Part shown: piece after piece, positions 47,431 to 56,900 of the stretch
Layout: each line of letters begins with the position of its first letter
Position numbering within the stretch: the stretch's first letter is position 1
Source of the DNA: Candidatus Scalindua sp.
Lineage (GTDB): Bacteria; Planctomycetota; Brocadiia; Brocadiales; Scalinduaceae
NCBI GenBank assembly: GCA_031316155.1
Contig: JALDRB010000009.1
Location: 1-64,000 of the forward strand
Length of the DNA stretch: 64,000 bases
Reading direction: 5' to 3'
Notes under the pieces: generated by a model
What the model saw: only the letters and a program-made list of their open reading frames with translations
Database searches by the model: none
Told to the model about the DNA's origin: nothing
Position numbers and translations under genes: made by a program

Positions 47431-49851
47431 ATGAAAAAGGGATTTTTTTGCGACAATGGCGTTAGTTGGTGCTGTGGCGATAAGTGGACTGTTTAGTTCA
47501 GCGAGCCAGGCCCAGGTAATGGTAGGTGGGTACAAGCCGGGAAAGGCAATATGGGGTGACTATTGGGGTATGTCGAAGGGATACAGGGGAATATAGAATC
47601 TGTAGTCTTCACACAATCGAAACCTACAAGTTCTGGTGATCCATTACCACCAATATCCAAACTATGTTTTCCAAAGATAGCAGGATAGTTTCATATAATA
47701 TGAAAACAAAGAAGTTTGCAGGTGTTAACAAAGGATTTTCAAAGTGCTTTCGATCCTTGCTTGAATTGGGATTGTTCCAGGGTTGCATTTGCCGGTATTC
47801 ACAAAAATGGCGGTGGATGTCAAATCTGGGAGATGAATATCGATGGTTCAGAGGTGAGGCAGTTAACAGACTTGCCTGGAACAGCGAGAAGCCCGATATA
47901 TTACGCCGCTGGTGCCATTGAGCCGGGTAAAGGAAGAGTTATTTCCCGAGACAGGTATTTCGAAGGTGACTGGAAAGAACGCGGTGAAGTAGAAAAGACC
48001 GGTTTCTTGATCATTTCCTATTCGCCCGCTGATGCAATGGATGAGTATTATAATCCATACTCTTTCAGTCTCTACAGGCTTGATCCACAGGGCGGTAACA
48101 TGATGGACAGAATCTGTGGTCATAAACTTATGGGTATCGATATGCCGAGTGTTAATACTGTGGTTGATAAAATCACGTATAACGTAAGTTCGGATTTTGA
48201 TCCAGCATTAACTCGTGACGGTAACATCATGTTCAGCAGCACACAGGCTAATGGCCCTCGTAACAATGGTAAGGGTAGTGTATGTCTGATTGTTGATAAC
48301 TGGGATGGTTGTTATCCAAGGCACATCTACGGTAACGAAGTCACTGAACAGCCTTCTACTGCAAAGATAAATGCACGAGAATCTGTTGATGGTTATCTGT
48401 ATTATATTGAAGCCCTTGATTATAATTCAGGTATAGGTAATCTGGCGAGAGTAAGCTGGACAACTCCTCATGCTAAAACTCAATCAAGAGTGAATAATGA
48501 CGGAAGGCTTTACAGAAGTCCTTTCCCTGTACCAGATGGTAGGCTCATGGTATCATCAGCAGAGAGAGGTGGCTTCGGTCTGTTCTGGTTTGATTTAAAT
48601 AAAGGTACCGTTGGTGAAAAAGTTTATGATGATGCTGAATGGAACGATCACCAGCCTCAACCTGTCTATCCAAGATATAAACCAAGATGGATTAACTCTT
48701 TTACCGCAGGTAAGGAGTTTGGTGTTACTACAGTGACCTATCAGCCTTTCGACCAGGTTAATGTTGAGGGTTATCCTCACTCTTGGAGTACAACGATCTG
48801 CTTTGATACTACTTTGACAAATCTCCCAATCGGTCCATATCCACATCAAAGGGCCAAGGAGATGAAGCATGGTGATGTTAAGGCAATCAGAACGCTGAAT
48901 GCTATCGAAACAAAAGAACCTGATTCTTCACGGTTCATCGTAGGTGCCGGTAAACATCTGCTTGGTGGTGAAAGATCGAGCAGTAACAGTGGTACCATGT
49001 TTACTCAGAGACGTATGTTCGGTTATCAGTATGTAGAAGATGACGGTTCAGTAGTAAGTTCACATCCAGGAGATGAGCCTTACTGTGCACAAATTCTTGA
49101 TGAGAATGGTATGTCAGTACAGACACAATTATCATGGGCATATGTCAGGCCTTATGGTGGTAGAATTTGTACTGGTTGCCACTGGGGTTCTTATGATAAA
49201 AGAGGTTATAAGAATATTCATACTAAAGCGCTCTATAACTGGTGGTTTAGTGATTTGAGTCATTATGATTCACCGTTTATGTGGGCTAATGTAAAGTTGG
49301 ATAAGAATGGTAAATACTCAGGTGTAAAACATGGTGAGGACGTAGTTGTGCCTTCTGATGTTTACTATGGTGGTGCATCTGGTACAACATCAGCTAAGGT
49401 AGAAGGTCTGAACATTGATAAGTTAAGGACAGTCGATTTCAGAAGAGATATTCAGCCTGTTATTGATGCAAAATGTGCTAAATGTCATACGTCAGGTCAA
49501 GCCCCAGAACTTGGTGGAAGCACAAAACCGGTTTCTGTTGACGGTATCGCTGCTTTTAGCGTTTCTTATAACAGCTTGCTAGCACCTCACAGAGGCAAGG
49601 ATAAGAACATTGGTGGTAGGTATGTTAATCCTAGCGCTGCAATCAATAGTCCACTTATCTGGAGGCTTTATGAGGACCAGTTGTCACAGTTTGAAACGGT
49701 AAGTAATACCTTCCCACTTGAAGGAAGGGTTATGCATAATAAAATCCTTACTCCTGAAGAGAGATTCCTGTTTGTTGAATGGATAGATTTGGGAGCACAG
49801 TGGGATAATATTCAGGGACCAGATCCATATCCTGGATACCAGGGAAGATAG
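47431..49851 (+). CDS. hzsA: Hydrazine synthase alpha subunit, 5' end frame-broken
   Basis: The catalytic subunit of HZS, about 805 codons. The ATG (ggaaaggag upstream) gives MKKG; a run of seven T near 47447 shifts the frame. The next frame shows the signal and mature start MALVGAVAISGLFSSASQAQ, GGYKPGKAIWGDYWGMSKGY. Further breaks follow near 47590, 47665 and 47740. From there the frame is intact to 49851: FDPCLNWDCSRVAFAGIHKN, a propeller domain, GGRICTGCHWGSYDKRGY and VIDAKCAKCHTSGQAPELGG, giving the two heme c sites expected for HZS-alpha. A strong terminator follows. The intact 87 percent argues for a functional gene and for errors at the 5' end. Confidence 0.92.
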
Positions 49852-49891
49852 ATTGCCATGTAGGTATTTATCTTGACTAAAAGTTTTTATG

Positions 49892-49931
49892 TAAGCTGGC
49901 ATAGAGTAATACTATGCCAGCTTATTTTTTG
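49892..49931 (+). terminator. Rho-independent terminator after hzsA
   Basis: TAAGCTGGCATAG and CTATGCCAGCTTA form a perfect 13-base stem with a 7-base loop, followed by TTTTTT. It closes the hydrazine synthase transcript. Confidence 0.92.
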
Positions 49932-49951
49932 CATTATGTTTTAATTTAAAC

Positions 49952-49979
49952 TTGACAAGCCTAAGGCTGATTGTATAAT
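49952..49979 (+). promoter_or_regulatory. Strong sigma-70 promoter for the HAO gene
   Basis: TTGACA at 49952-49957 and TATAAT at 49974-49979, both perfect, spacer 16. It lies between the hzsA terminator and the HAO gene, leaving a leader of about 220 bases. The 357-base gap holds nothing else recognised except a gaagggaggtgatg sequence near 49990. Confidence 0.85.
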
Positions 49980-50208
49980 TCTCCATAAGTGAAGGGAGGT
50001 GATGTTTTTTTTATTGATATAGTTTAAACTTCTTTAGGGTTATCGTGGGATACTAGAGGAGGGTGAAAGAAAGCTTGATATAATTTATTCGTGTATCATT
50101 GTTTTTAAGGCAATTAAATCGTTCAATTTTTTATGATTTTTGTTTTAGTGAGTAATCTATAGTTTAAGACTAAATGATGTAAGTGCGTATAGAAAGGAGA
50201 AGTAAAGT

Positions 50209-51789
50209 ATGATTCAATTTACACGAAAATATGCAGTTTGTTTGGCAATTCTTGCTGTAGTTGCTGCTGGTAACGTTTTGTCATCAGGTATATGCAATAA
50301 GGCGATTGCAGATGAAGCTGCACCTACGTTTCAAGATGTTGCTTCATCTATCTTTGGCCAGGCAGTTGGGCCTGACGATAATGGTGAAAATTACGTTTTC
50401 GGTCTTACAGCAAAATATACCGGCCCCGATGAAGTTCTACCTGGAGAAGGTAAATTTAAGAATATTTTCTATTTCTTACCCGTTACCGCCATGTATTACG
50501 ATCCTGCTCACTACTATGTTTCAACACAGAAGGTTGAGGGGGTATTTAAGACTGAAGAGTGTGTATTGTGTCACACGATTCAGACTCCAAGGATTGTTGT
50601 AGACTGGAAGAAAAGTAAACATGCCAAGGGTGGAAAAACAACAGACATGCAAAAGGAGCAAGTTGTTGGTTGCGATTCATGCCATGGAACGAATCATCAG
50701 GAATTGAAAATGCCTGACCATGGTGTCTGTGGTCAATGTCACAAACAGCAAAGAGTTGACCATACTACCGGTGGTTTAGGTTCACATGCTCATGCATGGC
50801 ATATTGAGGTAAACGAGTTTGCATGGCAGATTGGTAAACCGGGTGAAGAGGTCGCTAGTTGTGCACAATGTCACGGTATCGTATCAAACAGGTGCGATGG
50901 ATGTCATACACGGCATGAATTCAAGCAGTCAGAAGCCAGGAAGCCTGAAACATGCGGAGTTTGTCATATGGGTGTAGACCATGCTGAGTGGGAGTTCTGG
51001 AATAACTCATACCATGGTAAGATTTATGCCATGGAAGGTGATACCTGGGATTGGGAACAGAAGATGAACGGCAAAAACTATCGAACACCTACCTGTGCAT
51101 ATTGCCATATGGGAGAAGAGGGAAATCACAATACTCAAGCAGCATCTACCGTATATGGCCACATGGGTATGTTTCAGGTTGACAGGGGAGCACCGAGATA
51201 TCAGGCGAAGAGAGATGCCTGGATCAAGAAATGTCAGGGATGTCACTCTCCTCGTTTTGCTGCTGAGCAGTTAAGCGCTATGGATGAGCAGATTCATGTT
51301 AGTTTTACGAAGTGGCGAGAAGCTGTTAACATAATCGTTGGTTTATATCTCGAGGGGTTGCTCGATCCAATGCCAGCTGATTTAGCTCCGGACTGGACCG
51401 GTGGACACACACTCTGCTTGTTGCCAGGTGGCGCACCTAGATTCTATAATGTGTCTGACATTGAGAGAATGGCAATTGAGATGATTGTTTACCAGGTGAC
51501 GGCTGTTTACAAGGCTGCCGCTCATATGGCCATTGATGATGTTACCTATAACGCCGGTGCATTTCCAATGGACAGAAAACTTATTGAGATTAAGTCTGAG
51601 GCTTCCAAGCTGAGAAGGATAACAACCCTTGAAAAAGAGGTTGGCATAGAGCATAAGGCTTATGATTTCTGGAAACACGGTGAGTACACTGACTTGCTTA
51701 CCGGCTGGAAAAGAAAAGAAGGTGATGTACTGCCTAAGAGTGAGTGTAGGCATGAAGGACATGCTTGCTTCGATGAGCCAGAACATTGA
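50209..51789 (+). CDS. hao: Octaheme hydroxylamine oxidoreductase (HAO/HOX family)
   Basis: 526 residues with a signal peptide (CLAILAVVAAGNVLSSG). Eight heme c sites: CVLCH, CDSCH, CGQCH, CAQCH, CDGCH, CGVCH, CAYCH and CQGCH. Tyr447 in DDVTYNAGAF aligns with the tyrosine that crosslinks the catalytic P460 heme in oxidative HAO proteins, so oxidation of hydroxylamine to NO is the likely reaction. Length and Tyr position suit kustc1061 (HOX) of Kuenenia, the enzyme that recycles hydroxylamine lost from HZS, but I cannot align them here. The protein should be soluble in the anammoxosome. Own strong promoter and terminator; directly downstream of hzsA. Confidence 0.9.
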   Translation: MIQFTRKYAVCLAILAVVAAGNVLSSGICNKAIADEAAPTFQDVASSIFGQAVGPDDNGENYVFGLTAKYTGPDEVLPGEGKFKNIFYFLPVTAMYYDPAHYYVSTQKVEGVFKTEECVLCHTIQTPRIVVDWKKSKHAKGGKTTDMQKEQVVGCDSCHGTNHQELKMPDHGVCGQCHKQQRVDHTTGGLGSHAHAWHIEVNEFAWQIGKPGEEVASCAQCHGIVSNRCDGCHTRHEFKQSEARKPETCGVCHMGVDHAEWEFWNNSYHGKIYAMEGDTWDWEQKMNGKNYRTPTCAYCHMGEEGNHNTQAASTVYGHMGMFQVDRGAPRYQAKRDAWIKKCQGCHSPRFAAEQLSAMDEQIHVSFTKWREAVNIIVGLYLEGLLDPMPADLAPDWTGGHTLCLLPGGAPRFYNVSDIERMAIEMIVYQVTAVYKAAAHMAIDDVTYNAGAFPMDRKLIEIKSEASKLRRITTLEKEVGIEHKAYDFWKHGEYTDLLTGWKRKEGDVLPKSECRHEGHACFDEPEH

Positions 51790-51820
51790 TTTAGTATATG
51801 TTTTGTTGTAGTTGTGCAGA

Positions 51821-51861
51821 GGGTAGCATGGATATGAGAAATCTGTGCTACCCTTTTTTTT
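51821..51861 (+). terminator. Rho-independent terminator after HAO
   Basis: GGGTAGCA at 51821 pairs with TGCTACCC ending at 51853, followed by eight T. The trpB ribosome binding site (ataaggag) begins right after, so any trp transcription from upstream must read through or start within this region. Confidence 0.85.
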
Positions 51862-51874
51862 ATAAGGAGTTAAA

Positions 51875-53116
51875 ATGAAGATCGTAACTGATAATAAAGT
51901 TGTGCAAAAAGAAGTGAAGAGAAACCGATCTGTTCCTGACAAAAGCGGTCACTTTGGGAAATATGGTGGCAAGTTTATCCCTGAAACTCTCATGCCGGCT
52001 TTAGATGAATTAGAGCGAGAGTATCTGATTGCAAAGAATGATACGAAGTTTAATGAGGAACTACAATACTATTTAAAAGAGTACGTTGGCAGGCCTTCTC
52101 CTCTCTATTTTGCAAAAAGGCTTACCGAAAAGTTGAAGGGGCCTAAAATATACTTTAAGAGAGAGGATCTGAATCATACCGGAGCACACAAGATTAATAA
52201 TACTTTGGGACAGGTATTGCTTGCAATGAGGATGGGTAAAAAGCGTATAATAGCCGAGACAGGTGCTGGACAACATGGTGTTGCAACAGCAACCGCCGCT
52301 GCCATGTTCGGTCTTACGTGTGACGTATACATGGGCGAAGAGGATATGCGTCGTCAGGCGTTGAATTTGTTTAAAATGAGGTTGTTGGGTGCAAATGTTG
52401 TCCCTGTCAGGACTGGTTCCAGAACCCTCAAGGATGCCACAAATGAAGCGCTTCGGGATTGGATGTCCTCGGTAAGGGATACCCATTACATTATAGGTTC
52501 TGTAGTTGGTCCCCACCCGTACCCAATGATGGTGAGAGATTTTCAGACTGTTATTGGCAGGGAAACCAGAGAGCAGATCCTTAAGGTAGAAAATAGATTG
52601 CCGGATTGGATAATTGCTTGTGTTGGTGGTGGTAGTAATGCAATCGGAATTTTTTATCCATTTATCGAGGATGCAGAGGTAAAGCTCATCGGTGTGGAAG
52701 CTGGTGGTCTGGGGTTTGATGTGGGACAACATGCAGCGTCACTGTCAAAGGGTGAAAAAGGGATTCTTCACGGCAGTCTGAGTTATGTTTTGCAGGACAG
52801 TGATGGGCAGACATCACAAGTCCATTCAATCTCAGCAGGGTTAGATTATCCTGGTGTCGGACCCGAACATAGCTATTTAAAGGATGAGAAGAGAGCAGAG
52901 TACGTTTCCGTAACTGATGATGAGGCAGTTGAAGCCTTTAACCTCTGTGCACGTCTCGAGGGTATAATCCCGGCGCTTGAGTCTGCTCATGCAATAGCCT
53001 ACACAATGAAGTTTGCTCTATCTGTTGATAAGGACAAAATAATGGTAATTAATATTTCAGGAAGTGGAGATAAGGACTCTTCGGAAGTGGCTAGAAAGAT
53101 GGGAATGGATTTGTGA
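51875..53116 (+). CDS. trpB: Tryptophan synthase beta chain
   Basis: 413 residues, TrpB1 type. It joins indole and serine to tryptophan with PLP. Motifs: [13 protein letters not shown]-like start, [17 protein letters not shown] (the PLP Lys), [38 protein letters not shown] (phosphate loop) and [18 protein letters not shown]. The N-terminal 15-20 residues are basic and slightly longer than usual. trpA follows 14 bases downstream. The rest of the trp pathway is not in the window. It is odd to find amino-acid synthesis genes between two anammox catabolic genes. Confidence 0.96.
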   Translation: MKIVTDNKVVQKEVKRNRSVPDKSGHFGKYGGKFIPETLMPALDELEREYLIAKNDTKFNEELQYYLKEYVGRPSPLYFAKRLTEKLKGPKIYFKREDLNHTGAHKINNTLGQVLLAMRMGKKRIIAETGAGQHGVATATAAAMFGLTCDVYMGEEDMRRQALNLFKMRLLGANVVPVRTGSRTLKDATNEALRDWMSSVRDTHYIIGSVVGPHPYPMMVRDFQTVIGRETREQILKVENRLPDWIIACVGGGSNAIGIFYPFIEDAEVKLIGVEAGGLGFDVGQHAASLSKGEKGILHGSLSYVLQDSDGQTSQVHSISAGLDYPGVGPEHSYLKDEKRAEYVSVTDDEAVEAFNLCARLEGIIPALESAHAIAYTMKFALSVDKDKIMVINISGSGDKDSSEVARKMGMDL

Positions 53117-53130
53117 TATAATTACATACT

Positions 53131-53940
53131 ATGAATAGAATTGACAAAAAATTTAATGAGTTGAGGGTAAAGAATGAACCGGCATTTATTCCTTTTATAA
53201 CGGCAGGAGATCCGAGCCTTGAAGTTACAAAATCGTTGGTCATAGAATTTGACAAAAAAGGGGCCGATTTGATAGAATTGGGCATTCCGTATTCCGATCC
53301 GATTGCAGACGGACCGGTAATTCAGTCCTCGTATTATCGAGCACTCAAAGGCGGTGTGAAGGTAGCTGATATTTTAGAGCTGGTAAAGGAGATACGAAGT
53401 ACATCTGAGATCCCCATTGTCTCGATGATTTCTCACAGTATTCTTTACAGACATGGCTGCGAACGCTTTATTAAAAGTGCTGTACAGGTTGGACTTGACG
53501 GTGCTACAATCCCTGATCTTCCAATTGAAGAGGCTCAAAATATCATTGATATTGGCAATCAAGAGGGCTTCAGAATAGTTTGCTTTATCGCACCAACTAC
53601 GACAGATCGCCGCATGGAAATGATAGTGGAAAAGTCTCAGGGATTTCTTTACTATATCGCTGTTGTTGGAATTACAGGAGTTAGGAATACACTTTCTGGT
53701 GACCTGGCAGAGAATATTCAAAAAATAAGGAGGAAAACAGGTTTGCCAGTAGCGCTGGGTTTTGGCATTTCAAATAGAGAACAAGCCAAGATGGCTGGAA
53801 AAATTGCAGACGGTGTTATTGTCGGAAGTGCGATTATGAGTGAGATTGAAAAGTTTGGTAAACAGGATGGTAGTGTGTTAGTTGAAAATGTTGGGAGGTT
53901 TGTTGGGGATTTAGTAAAGAGTTCAAAGGGGAGGGTGTGA
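53131..53940 (+). CDS. trpA: Tryptophan synthase alpha chain
   Basis: 269 residues. It cleaves indole-3-glycerol phosphate and passes indole to TrpB. Motifs: PAFIPFITAGDPSLE, ELGIPYSDPIADGPVIQ with the catalytic Glu and Asp, ATIPDLPIEEAQN, CFIAPTTTDRRM, YYIAVVGITGVRN and PVALGFGISNREQA, GVIVGSAIMSEIE. All conserved residues appear present and length is standard. ATG at 53131, 14 bases after trpB, with no strong ribosome binding site; translation coupling to trpB is likely. Confidence 0.96.
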   Translation: MNRIDKKFNELRVKNEPAFIPFITAGDPSLEVTKSLVIEFDKKGADLIELGIPYSDPIADGPVIQSSYYRALKGGVKVADILELVKEIRSTSEIPIVSMISHSILYRHGCERFIKSAVQVGLDGATIPDLPIEEAQNIIDIGNQEGFRIVCFIAPTTTDRRMEMIVEKSQGFLYYIAVVGITGVRNTLSGDLAENIQKIRRKTGLPVALGFGISNREQAKMAGKIADGVIVGSAIMSEIEKFGKQDGSVLVENVGRFVGDLVKSSKGRV

Positions 53941-54154
53941 TTTTAAGGTTTTAATGCTAGTGTTTACTTAGCAAAATAACCTATACTATTGTTTAATGGC
54001 TAACATGCTATTTTGTGAATACTTACTAATAAGATCCAAAATAGAGATCATATAGAATAGTTAATTGATTAAGCACAAGTACTTCTTCCATTACACCATA
54101 TTTCTGAAAGATAATCTTAAAACTAAAAGGTAATGTATTGTTTGCGCATTGATA

Positions 54155-54186
54155 ACTAATGGGATACTATGTCCCATTAGTTTTTT
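54155..54186 (+). terminator. Terminator downstream of trpBA
   Basis: ACTAATGGGA and TCCCATTAGT form a perfect 10-base stem with a 7-base loop (tactatg), followed by a T-run. It lies 215 bases after the trpA stop; the gap is A+T rich and holds nothing recognised. Confidence 0.85.
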
Positions 54187-54643
54187 AATGTTTTAGCTAT
54201 TTTTTTTCATTGTAAGAAAACTTCTCTTATTCAAAGTCACGTCAAATTTATGCCTTAACATACCCGCTTGAACGAAATAGTCGGGCCTGTCCCGATGGAT
54301 TCATCCGGGAAGGAAGGTGTACAAAACGGCGTTAAGCAGCGAGAAGGAGTCATTACCCTCCCGATTTATAGACTATTTGCCGTCCACGTCCTCAAGGATG
54401 AATAACATAGACGGGAAGGTTGCCGGTGCAGGTCGGTGATGACTGTTCAGGTTGGAAACCAAACAATTTTAAAAGAGTTTCTCCCTGGGCACAGGCAGAA
54501 GACGCTCAACTCGATAGAACAGGTTCATTTGCTTTTTTATTGAATTTTTATTGAATCTGGTTTATGACTATGACAAGAGTGAAAATTTGCTTATTATATT
54601 GTTGATAAATAAAGGTAACACGAAAAAAAGGGGAGGGTTATTA
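54187..54643 (+). other. Long leader with a G+C-richer, possibly structured segment
   Basis: Between the trpBA terminator and the second HAO-like gene. About 54270-54510 is clearly richer in G+C than the A+T-rich flanks and has many short complementary pieces, for example gtcattacc (54349) with ggtgatgac (54435), and cctcccg with cgggaagg. It may be a leader RNA or a decayed element; it matches no riboswitch, tmRNA, RNase P or SRP consensus that I know. Ends with ggggagggttatta before the ATG. Confidence 0.4.
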
Positions 54644-55987
54644 ATGAATTCAGCTATAAAGAAAATATTCTTGTTCTTTTTTGTTTGCATGATGGCTTCC
54701 TGCCTATTTCACTGTCCTGTTTCTCTTCACGCAGAAGGAATACTTGGGAAGCTGGCAAAAGGAGAGGGAAAATGGGGACAGCATTGGAAACCGATTGAGA
54801 TGTTCCGCTGGTGGGATCCTGAGCACTATTTTGAACCTGAAAACAAAATAGAAGGTGTTTTTGAAGGAGAAAAATGTGTTATTTGCCACACCTTGACTAC
54901 ACCGAGGATCGCGATCGATTGGAAAGAGAGCGCCCATAGCAAAGCAGGTGTTACCTGTGATAAATGCCATGGTTCTGATCATCAAAAGATCCAGTTACCA
55001 AATCCAGACACCTGCGCGAAATGTCATCCTGAACAAGTCAATGAGTTTAAATCGGAGAAGGAAACGGGTCATCCTTCACATGCCAGGGCCTTTCATCCGG
55101 ACGTGGTTGAAGCGGGGTGGCAGATCAGCAAGCCTCAACCTGAGGTTGCCGGTTGTGCACAGTGCCATGCGGTTGAAAATAAATGCGATTCCTGCCATTT
55201 CAGACACCGTTTTAAAGCCGCAGAAGCGAGACGTCCCGAGGCCTGTTCCTATTGCCATAATGGGCCTGACCATCGTGATACCGAGTGTTATACCACCTCG
55301 GCACACGGAGTTATTACCGCGCTTGACGGGGATAACTGGGATTGGGATAAGCCTCTGAAGGTGGGTAACTACCGGGCACCGACGTGTGCCTACTGTCACA
55401 TGTATAATGGAACTCATAATGCAGTTGAAAATGCCGTATACTCTCATATTGGGGTGGAGGAAATTGATCGTGGCGCAGAAGAGTTTGCAGAGAAAAGGAA
55501 GGCGTGGACGAACATCTGTAATGACTGTCATTCAGCTCGATTTGCGGCAGCATATTTAAGAGGCGCAGACGAGACGGTAAAAGTGAGCCATGCGAAAGTA
55601 AGAGAGGCGAAGGCTGTTGTTGAAGACCTGCATAAAGAGGGCCTGCTTGACGCTATGCCTAAAGATTTAGCGCGATACCTTGACGAGGGACACAAGTGGA
55701 ACCTAGGGGGGCGTATGTATAATGTTACCGCGATAGAGCGTGAATTTTTTGACATGCTGGTCTACCAGGGAACTACTATTTTCAAAGCAGCCTTTCATAT
55801 GTCTGCAAATCTCCAGACATATGAGCTGGGAGCCTTTAAGCAGGATGAATCTCTGGCAAAGATAAAATCCGAAGCAAGTAAACTGAGACGTTTAAAGTCG
55901 TTGGAAGATAAGGTCGGAATCAAATATGAGTCGTTCGATTTCTGGAAAGTAGGAGAATATACCAATTCGTTAAAGGTGATTAAATAG
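54644..55987 (+). CDS. Octaheme HAO-like protein linked to the bc complex
   Basis: 447 residues with a signal peptide (FLFFFVCMMASCLFHCPVSLHA). Eight heme c sites: CVICH, CDKCH, CAKCH, CAQCH, CDSCH, CSYCH, CAYCH, CNDCH. Tyr393 in NLQTYELGAF aligns with the P460-crosslinking tyrosine, so an oxidative role is possible. It is about 80 residues shorter than the HAO at 50209, mainly at the N-terminus, and lacks the Cys/His-rich tail. The next genes are Rieske and cytochrome b-c; Kuenenia has an HAO-like gene (kuste4574) in a bc gene cluster, so this protein may dock to the complex. Start at 54644 (gggaggg upstream); an in-frame ATG at 54551 would add a polar tail before the signal. Confidence 0.85.
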   Translation: MNSAIKKIFLFFFVCMMASCLFHCPVSLHAEGILGKLAKGEGKWGQHWKPIEMFRWWDPEHYFEPENKIEGVFEGEKCVICHTLTTPRIAIDWKESAHSKAGVTCDKCHGSDHQKIQLPNPDTCAKCHPEQVNEFKSEKETGHPSHARAFHPDVVEAGWQISKPQPEVAGCAQCHAVENKCDSCHFRHRFKAAEARRPEACSYCHNGPDHRDTECYTTSAHGVITALDGDNWDWDKPLKVGNYRAPTCAYCHMYNGTHNAVENAVYSHIGVEEIDRGAEEFAEKRKAWTNICNDCHSARFAAAYLRGADETVKVSHAKVREAKAVVEDLHKEGLLDAMPKDLARYLDEGHKWNLGGRMYNVTAIEREFFDMLVYQGTTIFKAAFHMSANLQTYELGAFKQDESLAKIKSEASKLRRLKSLEDKVGIKYESFDFWKVGEYTNSLKVIK

Positions 55988-56296
55988 TTTTTTCGACTAT
56001 CAAGAGACTGGCAGTTGTCATGCCTGGATATTATACTAAAACCGATTTGGTTTTCGGTTTTACCTGTCTGTGTGCATCGCACAGGCAGGTCCGAAAATCA
56101 TTATGAGATGAGTATATCAGGTTGGTTGACAACTACTTAGGTTAGAGATGGGTATAGCTGCCTCCAATTTTGACGGAGGAAGCCCTTTCGAAGAAAAAGG
56201 AGAGCATTTGCCCCTTGAATTTGAACGGTATTTTTTCAATCTATAAGAGTACAATTTTTTTTGTGGGGAAGCACTAGCTCGTTGGGAGTTTGAAGT
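55988..56296 (+). other. 309-base gap between HAO-like and Rieske genes
   Basis: Holds a hairpin, acctgtctgtgtg near 56063 with cgcacaggcaggt ending about 56091, not followed by T. No gene or clear promoter seen. Confidence 0.45.
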
Positions 56297-56851
56297 ATGG
56301 AAGAGGGGTCTGTCAAGAAGGAAGTATTACACGAGAGCAGAGATGGCCGGCGTGCCTTTCTCAAAATCTGTTCTGTCTTTTTAACTTCACTGATCGGTAT
56401 TGCGTACAGCATACCGATCATACGTACCTTTATCAACCCTGCACTGCAAAAGACGGTGATTAGTTCGTCGGGTTTGGTGGAAGTCGGAGACATACGGGGG
56501 TGCAAGGTCAACGTGCCCAGGAAAGTGGCGATAAAGGATTCGCGGAGGGATGCGTGGACCAAATACCCGGAAACGGTAATCGGGGCAGTCTGGGTAGTGC
56601 AGCAAGAGGACGAAACATTTAAGGCTTTTTCGGTAATATGTCCTCACCTAGGGTGTGGTATCGACTGGGACAAGGATTCCGGGAGGTTCATCTGTCCCTG
56701 CCATGAGAGCTATTTTGATATCAAAGGAGAGATTCTCTCGGGACCCTCTCCTCGTAGAATGGATACCCTTGAAACAGATATTAAACAAGGGAAATTGTTT
56801 GTACGTTATCAAAAAATGAAATTGGGTATTGCGGAAAAAATACCAGTTTGA
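56297..56851 (+). CDS. Rieske iron-sulfur protein of the bc complex
   Basis: 184 residues. N-terminal twin-arginine-like signal anchor (GRRAFLKICSVF followed by the helix LTSLIGIAYSIPI), then the Rieske domain. The [2Fe-2S] ligands are in CPHLGCGIDW and CPCHESYFD (C-x-H and C-x-x-H with the disulfide cysteines), and GPSPRRMDTLE closes the fold. It takes electrons from quinol at the Qo site of the complex formed with the next gene product. The cytochrome b gene starts 49 bases downstream. ATG at 56297; weak ribosome binding site. Confidence 0.92.
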   Translation: MEEGSVKKEVLHESRDGRRAFLKICSVFLTSLIGIAYSIPIIRTFINPALQKTVISSSGLVEVGDIRGCKVNVPRKVAIKDSRRDAWTKYPETVIGAVWVVQQEDETFKAFSVICPHLGCGIDWDKDSGRFICPCHESYFDIKGEILSGPSPRRMDTLETDIKQGKLFVRYQKMKLGIAEKIPV

Positions 56852-56900
56852 ATTTCTCTGCATTTGTAAAACATATCACCTTATTGCGAGTTTAATTATA

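Noticed and set aside
54187-54643. Cobalamin or c-di-GMP riboswitch, tmRNA, RNase P or SRP RNA in the HAO leader
   Set aside because: None of the conserved core motifs of these RNAs could be found. Left as an unidentified segment.
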